NCBI GenBank assembly: GCA_003487955.1 | Contig: DNNJ01000068.1 | Location: forward strand, 8,565-15,113 | Length of the DNA: 6,549 nucleotides | DNA from: Clostridiales bacterium | GTDB lineage: Bacteria; Bacillota; Clostridia; Tissierellales; Sedimentibacteraceae | Direction of reading: 5' to 3' | Part shown: positions 4,640-6,549 of the stretch, piece by piece | How the letters are laid out: the number at the start of each line of letters is the position of its first letter | Numbering within the stretch: the stretch's first letter is position 1 | Notes under the pieces: generated by a model | Told to the model about the DNA's origin: nothing | Database searches by the model: none | The model's input: the letters and a program-made list of their open reading frames with translations, nothing else | Position numbers and translations under genes: made by a program

Positions 4640-5548
4640 CTATTTGTTTTTAACCTCTGAATTTTGCTTATTCATATTATATTTAGTTACAGAAAAATAT
4701 AGTATATTAATTATTGTCAATACAATAAAGAAATATGAAATATATATGACTAACTGGTTTTCAGGCATCCATACTGATGACATATAAAAGAAGATTGAGG
4801 CCGCTATATACAAATATACTTTTCTTATATTCAGAACATTTTTTTTAAAATCATTTTTTGTAATAACCTTTTCTTCATTTAATCTTTTATAATAAAAGGA
4901 CTCATCCGGAAGCATATTGTATTTGTCGGCTAAACTATACATACCTTCTATATCAATTACAGTTATTTCAAATCTGTCTTTAAACTTTTCAATAAGTTTA
5001 GCTGCCTCTTCACTTAAGCTGCTTGTAGTAACCAAAAAACCATTTCTTATATTGCTGTTTCCCATAAATGTCAATAAACTTCTTATATCAAGTTTTTCTA
5101 CTTCAATACCGTCATAAAGCTTAAATATTTTTATGCAGGTTATGTAACCTTCTTTTTCCGCTAAATATAAGCTCCTTCCTTTTTTAAAAATATTATTGTA
5201 TCCCTCATTATTGAAAAACAGCTTAATAAGCATTTCAAAATCATTTTGATTAATTTCTTCAATTTTCGATGAAAAATATTCCTCTTTCACTTTCTTCATT
5301 AACATGTTTTTGCCTCTTTCGTTCTTTTTGTCCACGTTTATTTTATTTACTAATGTGAAAACGAAAAATACTAAGGAAGCAAGCAATAGAGACAATATAA
5401 TGTCCAAATATATAAAATATGTTGCTATAAAAACTACAAAGCTTACAAGAATTTTTAAAAGCATTAAATCTGTCCTGTAACTTAAGTAATTTCTATTTCC
5501 CAATGCTTCTTTTACATAAGTTTTTCTTACTTTGTTATCCTTAATCAT
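4640..5548 (-). CDS. four-helix membrane protein with an Mrr/restriction-endonuclease-like domain, probably not catalytic
   Basis: 302 residues. Two hydrophobic helices (about 29-46 and 48-68) are followed by a basic linker, a soluble domain (about 103-205) and two more helices (243-262 and 266-287). The soluble part follows the Mrr_cat layout: DFEMLIKLFFNNEGYNN, a beta hairpin GRSLYLAEKEGYITCIKIFK, then RNGFLVTTSSLSEEAAKLIEKF and FEITVIDIEGMYSL. In active members the hairpin holds an Asp and a (Q/E)xK motif. Here the Asp position reads Ser/Leu and the second strand reads CIKIFK, so the metal site looks lost. It may have become a sensing or scaffold domain at the membrane. ATG 5548 has an AGGTGA site inside a hairpin (5556-5583). 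The family assignment is an inference from pattern; the target is unknown. Confidence 0.75.
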   Translation of the reverse strand: MIKDNKVRKTYVKEALGNRNYLSYRTDLMLLKILVSFVVFIATYFIYLDIILSLLLASLVFFVFTLVNKINVDKKNERGKNMLMKKVKEEYFSSKIEEINQNDFEMLIKLFFNNEGYNNIFKKGRSLYLAEKEGYITCIKIFKLYDGIEVEKLDIRSLLTFMGNSNIRNGFLVTTSSLSEEAAKLIEKFKDRFEITVIDIEGMYSLADKYNMLPDESFYYKRLNEEKVITKNDFKKNVLNIRKVYLYIAASIFFYMSSVWMPENQLVIYISYFFIVLTIINILYFSVTKYNMNKQNSEVKNK

Positions 5549-5555
5549 AAAATCA

Positions 5556-5583
5556 CCTCAATGGAATTATTTCCAAATTGAGG
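5556..5583 (-). promoter_or_regulatory. hairpin covering the ribosome-binding site of the 4640-5548 gene
   Basis: CCTCAAT (5556-5562) pairs with ATTGAGG (5577-5583), and GGAA (5563-5566) pairs with TTCC (5571-5574), with a 4-nt loop and a 2-nt bulge. In the minus-strand mRNA the 3' arm is ATTGAGG, which is the Shine-Dalgarno core, and it ends 8 nt before ATG 5548. If transcription starts upstream of 5583 the site is masked. A start at about 5580 (see 5587-5592) would remove part of the 5' arm. Confidence 0.6.
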
Positions 5584-5586
5584 TAT

Positions 5587-5592
5587 TTTATA
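5587..5592 (-). promoter_or_regulatory. -10-like TATAAA for the 4640-5548 gene
   Basis: TATAAA (5592-5587) on the minus strand, with TTGAAT 19 nt upstream at the edge of the repeat cluster. The spacing is long and the -35 is imperfect, so this is tentative. If real, part of the promoter is supplied by the mobile repeat. Confidence 0.25.
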
Positions 5593-5605
5593 CACATTCA
5601 CATTT

Positions 5606-5727
5606 GGGGACATTCAAGTACAGGGACATTCCTTCATGGTCTGACCCTAGTGACTTACCCTCCATGAAGGTGTGTCCCTCTTCCTCTGTTCATACAGAGA
5701 CTTTCCCTCAATTAGAGGTGTGTCCCC
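5606..5727. repeat. palindromic element copy B2, split by a nested copy
   Basis: The left piece is GGGGACATTC (5606-5615). The right piece begins CTCTG at 5684 and ends AGAGGTGTGTCCCC at 5727, with the core GACTTTCCC (5699-5707). Joining 5615 to 5684 recreates GGGGACATTCCTCTG, identical to the start of copy A (3748-3762), and restores the stem GGGGACA / TGTCCCC plus CCTCT / AGAGG. The 68 bp between (5616-5683) contain copy B1. The sequence TTC stands on both sides of the insert. Confidence 0.8.
5623..5678. repeat. palindromic element copy B1 (nested, intact stem)
   Basis: GGGACA (5623-5628) pairs with TGTCCC (5673-5678) and CCTTCATG (5631-5638) with CATGAAGG (5663-5670), leaving a 2x2 internal loop (TT/TG). 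The loop holds the core GACTTACCC (5652-5660). This is the best-preserved stem of the family and lies inside copy B2. Confidence 0.9.
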
Positions 5728-5738
5728 ATCCTAATTGC

Positions 5739-5789
5739 GGGACATTCCTCCGACTCCAAAGACTTTCCCATTAGTAGAGGTGTGTCCCC
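5739..5789. repeat. palindromic element copy B3
   Basis: GGGACA (5739-5744) pairs with TGTCCC (5783-5788) and CCTC (5747-5750) with GAGG (5777-5780), again with a TT/TG internal loop. The core AAAGACTTTCCC (5758-5769) differs from copy A by one base. It ends 6 bp beyond the stop codon of the 57-aa gene. Confidence 0.9.
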
Positions 5790-5795
5790 ATACCG

Positions 5796-5969
5796 CTACA
5801 GGCTGTTTACGGCTTCTTCAAGCTTATCTAAGTACTTTATCGGGAAATATGCCAACAACTCTTTAAACTGCTCAACAGTCAGCCCTTGTGTGGTAGAATA
5901 TATTTTTATTTTTTCTTCTAAACTTGCTTTTATAAATTCTTCTTTGATTTCTTCAAATTTTTTTTCCAT
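5796..5969 (-). CDS. small 57-aa helical protein, function unknown
   Basis: A short gene reading MEKKFEEIKEEF at its start and LDKLEEAVNSL at its end. ATG 5969 is preceded by AAAGGGAG, 4 nt upstream. The first 24 residues are highly charged and helical (Lys/Glu with Phe/Ile every 3-4 residues). A turn, STTQGLTVEQ, leads to a second amphipathic helix, FKELLAYFPIKYLDKLEEAV. The GLTVEQFKELL pattern resembles a small helical-bundle protein seen in Clostridia, but I cannot name a family. Good codon structure, a clear ribosome-binding site and an upstream perfect TATAAT support it as real. Its 3' end abuts repeat B3. Confidence 0.7.
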   Translation of the reverse strand: MEKKFEEIKEEFIKASLEEKIKIYSTTQGLTVEQFKELLAYFPIKYLDKLEEAVNSL

Positions 5970-6027
5970 AATACTCCCTTTCTTTAATTCTTATCCTTTG
6001 ATTATTATTACACAATTATCAGAATCT

Positions 6028-6033
6028 ATTATA
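6028..6033 (-). promoter_or_regulatory. -10 TATAAT for the 57-aa gene
   Basis: A perfect TATAAT (6033-6028) on the minus strand, with a predicted start near 6021 and a leader of about 50 nt. There is no good -35 at 17-18 nt, so it is a candidate only. Confidence 0.3.
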
Positions 6034-6142
6034 AAATATTTTTACAATTACTTAGTTCCTTCGCTAAATCAGGATGATACTCGATTAAGTGTGAGCAATA
6101 ACTCAAATCATCCAAGTAGTCTATTGCAAAATATTATTTTTA

Positions 6143-6171
6143 TTGATTATTCCATATAAGTATTGTAAAAT
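6143..6171 (+). promoter_or_regulatory. sigma-A-like promoter for the leader ORF and rsgA
   Basis: TTGATT (6143-6148), a 17-nt spacer, then TAAAAT (6166-6171). The hexamers match consensus at four and five of six positions, with ideal spacing. Transcription would start near 6178, just before a GCAAAA / TTTTGC stem (6182-6187 with 6193-6198) in the 5' leader. Confidence 0.45.
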
Positions 6172-6228
6172 CTTTTTATTGGCAAAAGCTTATTTTGCTT
6201 AAATTTTATCCGAAAGGAGTGTTGTCTT

Positions 6229-6279
6229 ATGATTGATTGTATTGAAAAAATGACACCATCGGAGGTAAACCTCCGGTAA
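6229..6279 (+). CDS. 16-codon leader ORF upstream of rsgA
   Basis: A short ORF encoding MIDCIEKMTPSEVNLR. It has a strong AAAGGAG site (6213-6219) 9 nt before ATG 6229 and ends with TAA 6277-6279, 21 nt before the rsgA start. Its last codons run through the hairpin at 6258-6277. It is too short for a folded enzyme. A good ribosome-binding site with a structured end fits a regulatory leader peptide; it could instead be the remnant of a displaced gene. Confidence 0.55.
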   Translation: MIDCIEKMTPSEVNLR

Positions 6280-6297
6280 TTAAAAATAACAGGAGGT
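6258..6297 (+). promoter_or_regulatory. competing hairpins over the rsgA ribosome-binding site
   Basis: CGGAGG (6260-6265) pairs with CCTCCG (6270-6275) around a TAAA loop, extended by a G-T and an A-T pair to 8 bp. The same ACCTCC (6269-6274) is also complementary to GGAGGT (6292-6297), the rsgA ribosome-binding site. The 8-mer GGAGGTAA occurs at both 6261-6268 and 6292-6299. Two mutually exclusive structures are therefore possible, one leaving the rsgA site free and one masking it. Confidence 0.6.
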
Positions 6298-6300
6298 AAT

Positions 6301-6549
6301 ATGAGTAAAATTAACATGAAAGATTATGGACTCAGTGACAGATTTATTGCTGAGGCAAAATTATACAATTTTAGTGTTGGCAGAATTATTTCACAAGACA
6401 AAGGAACTTACAAAGCAGTTACTGAAAAGGGTGAATTTAAAGCACAGATTACAGGAAAATTAAGATACAATTCAGTGAATATATCCGATTATCCTGCAGT
6501 AGGCGATTTTGTCATGTTGGATGAAAATGACAACAAAGCAGTTATTCAC
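6301..6549 (+). CDS. rsgA: ribosome small-subunit GTPase RsgA, N-terminal part
   Basis: The first 83 codons, running off the right edge. RsgA (YloQ/YjeQ) is a circularly permuted GTPase that acts in late maturation of the 30S subunit. Only the N-terminal OB-fold region is visible: a helical lead-in (MKDYGLSDRFIAEAKLY), then GRIISQDKGTYKAVTEKGEF, the GKLRYN motif at residues 55-60 and the signature DYPAVGDFVML (about 64-74). The G4-G1-G3 GTPase motifs and zinc finger would lie outside the window. ATG 6301 has AGGAGG only 4 nt upstream, slightly close. The assignment rests on the strong GKLRYN...PAVGDxV pattern. A short leader ORF and a switch-like structure precede it. Confidence 0.88.
   Translation, partial: MSKINMKDYGLSDRFIAEAKLYNFSVGRIISQDKGTYKAVTEKGEFKAQITGKLRYNSVNISDYPAVGDFVMLDENDNKAVIH

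Noticed and set aside
5532..5774. Plus-strand 80-aa ORF with Pro/Ser/His-rich repeats
   Set aside because: It is the translation of the palindromic repeat cluster; the apparent protein repeats come from the DNA repeats.
6071..6127. Short inverted repeats GGATGAT / ATCATCC and GCAATA / TATTGC, as a possible structured RNA
   Set aside because: The arms are short and interleaved, and they lie upstream of the predicted rsgA transcript start; no known riboswitch or T-box motif is visible.
5782..6159. Plus-strand 125-aa ORF
   Set aside because: It overlaps the 57-aa minus-strand gene and AT-rich intergenic DNA, and has no ribosome-binding site or recognisable domain.

Overview
The window is low-GC DNA with strong AGGAGG-type ribosome-binding sites, an ECF sigma/DUF4367-type anti-sigma pair, WG-repeat lipoproteins and Gram-positive signal peptides. 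Together these point to a Firmicute of the class Clostridia. No rRNA, tRNA, CRISPR array, integrase or complete transposase was seen.

Left part (1-3608, all genes on the minus strand, read right to left). An ECF-type sigma factor (3051-3608, GTG start) overlaps a membrane-anchored anti-sigma factor (2093-3085). A small secreted protein (1586-2017) follows. Just after the anti-sigma stop codon is a promoter-like pair, TGTCCC-N16-CGTTATATAG, which I infer to be the target of the local sigma factor. After a 482-bp non-coding stretch, which holds seven phased TGTTTATAAT decamers and an 11-bp inverted repeat, come a second secreted protein (456-1103) and a WG-repeat lipoprotein that runs off the left edge (394 to <1). 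I read this as an envelope-signalling locus: sigma factor, its membrane regulator, and exported outputs.

Middle (3609-5600). A nitroreductase-family flavoprotein (start best placed at 4582) lies behind a four-helix membrane protein (4640-5548). That protein carries a soluble Mrr/restriction-endonuclease-like domain whose catalytic residues look lost. The two are probably one minus-strand operon.

Repeat cluster (3748-3799 and 5606-5789). Four related palindromic elements have GGGACA / TGTCCC ends and a conserved GACTTWCCC core. One copy is cleanly nested inside another. They sit next to gene ends, like REP or small MITE elements. No transposase is present here.

Right part (5796-6549). A 57-aa minus-strand gene (5796-5969) is followed, after a divergent intergenic region, by a plus-strand unit: a sigma-A-like promoter, a 16-codon leader ORF and the start of rsgA (6301 onward, partial). 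The leader overlaps a hairpin whose CCTCC arm can pair either with a GGAGG inside the leader or with the identical GGAGGTAA ribosome-binding site of rsgA. This suggests a translational switch.

A recurring theme is ribosome-binding sites that can be masked by a nearby complement, at three separate genes (2017, 5548 and 6301). The strongest candidates for undescribed biology are the rsgA leader switch, the promoter embedded in an SD-masking palindrome at 2025-2082, and the decamer array.
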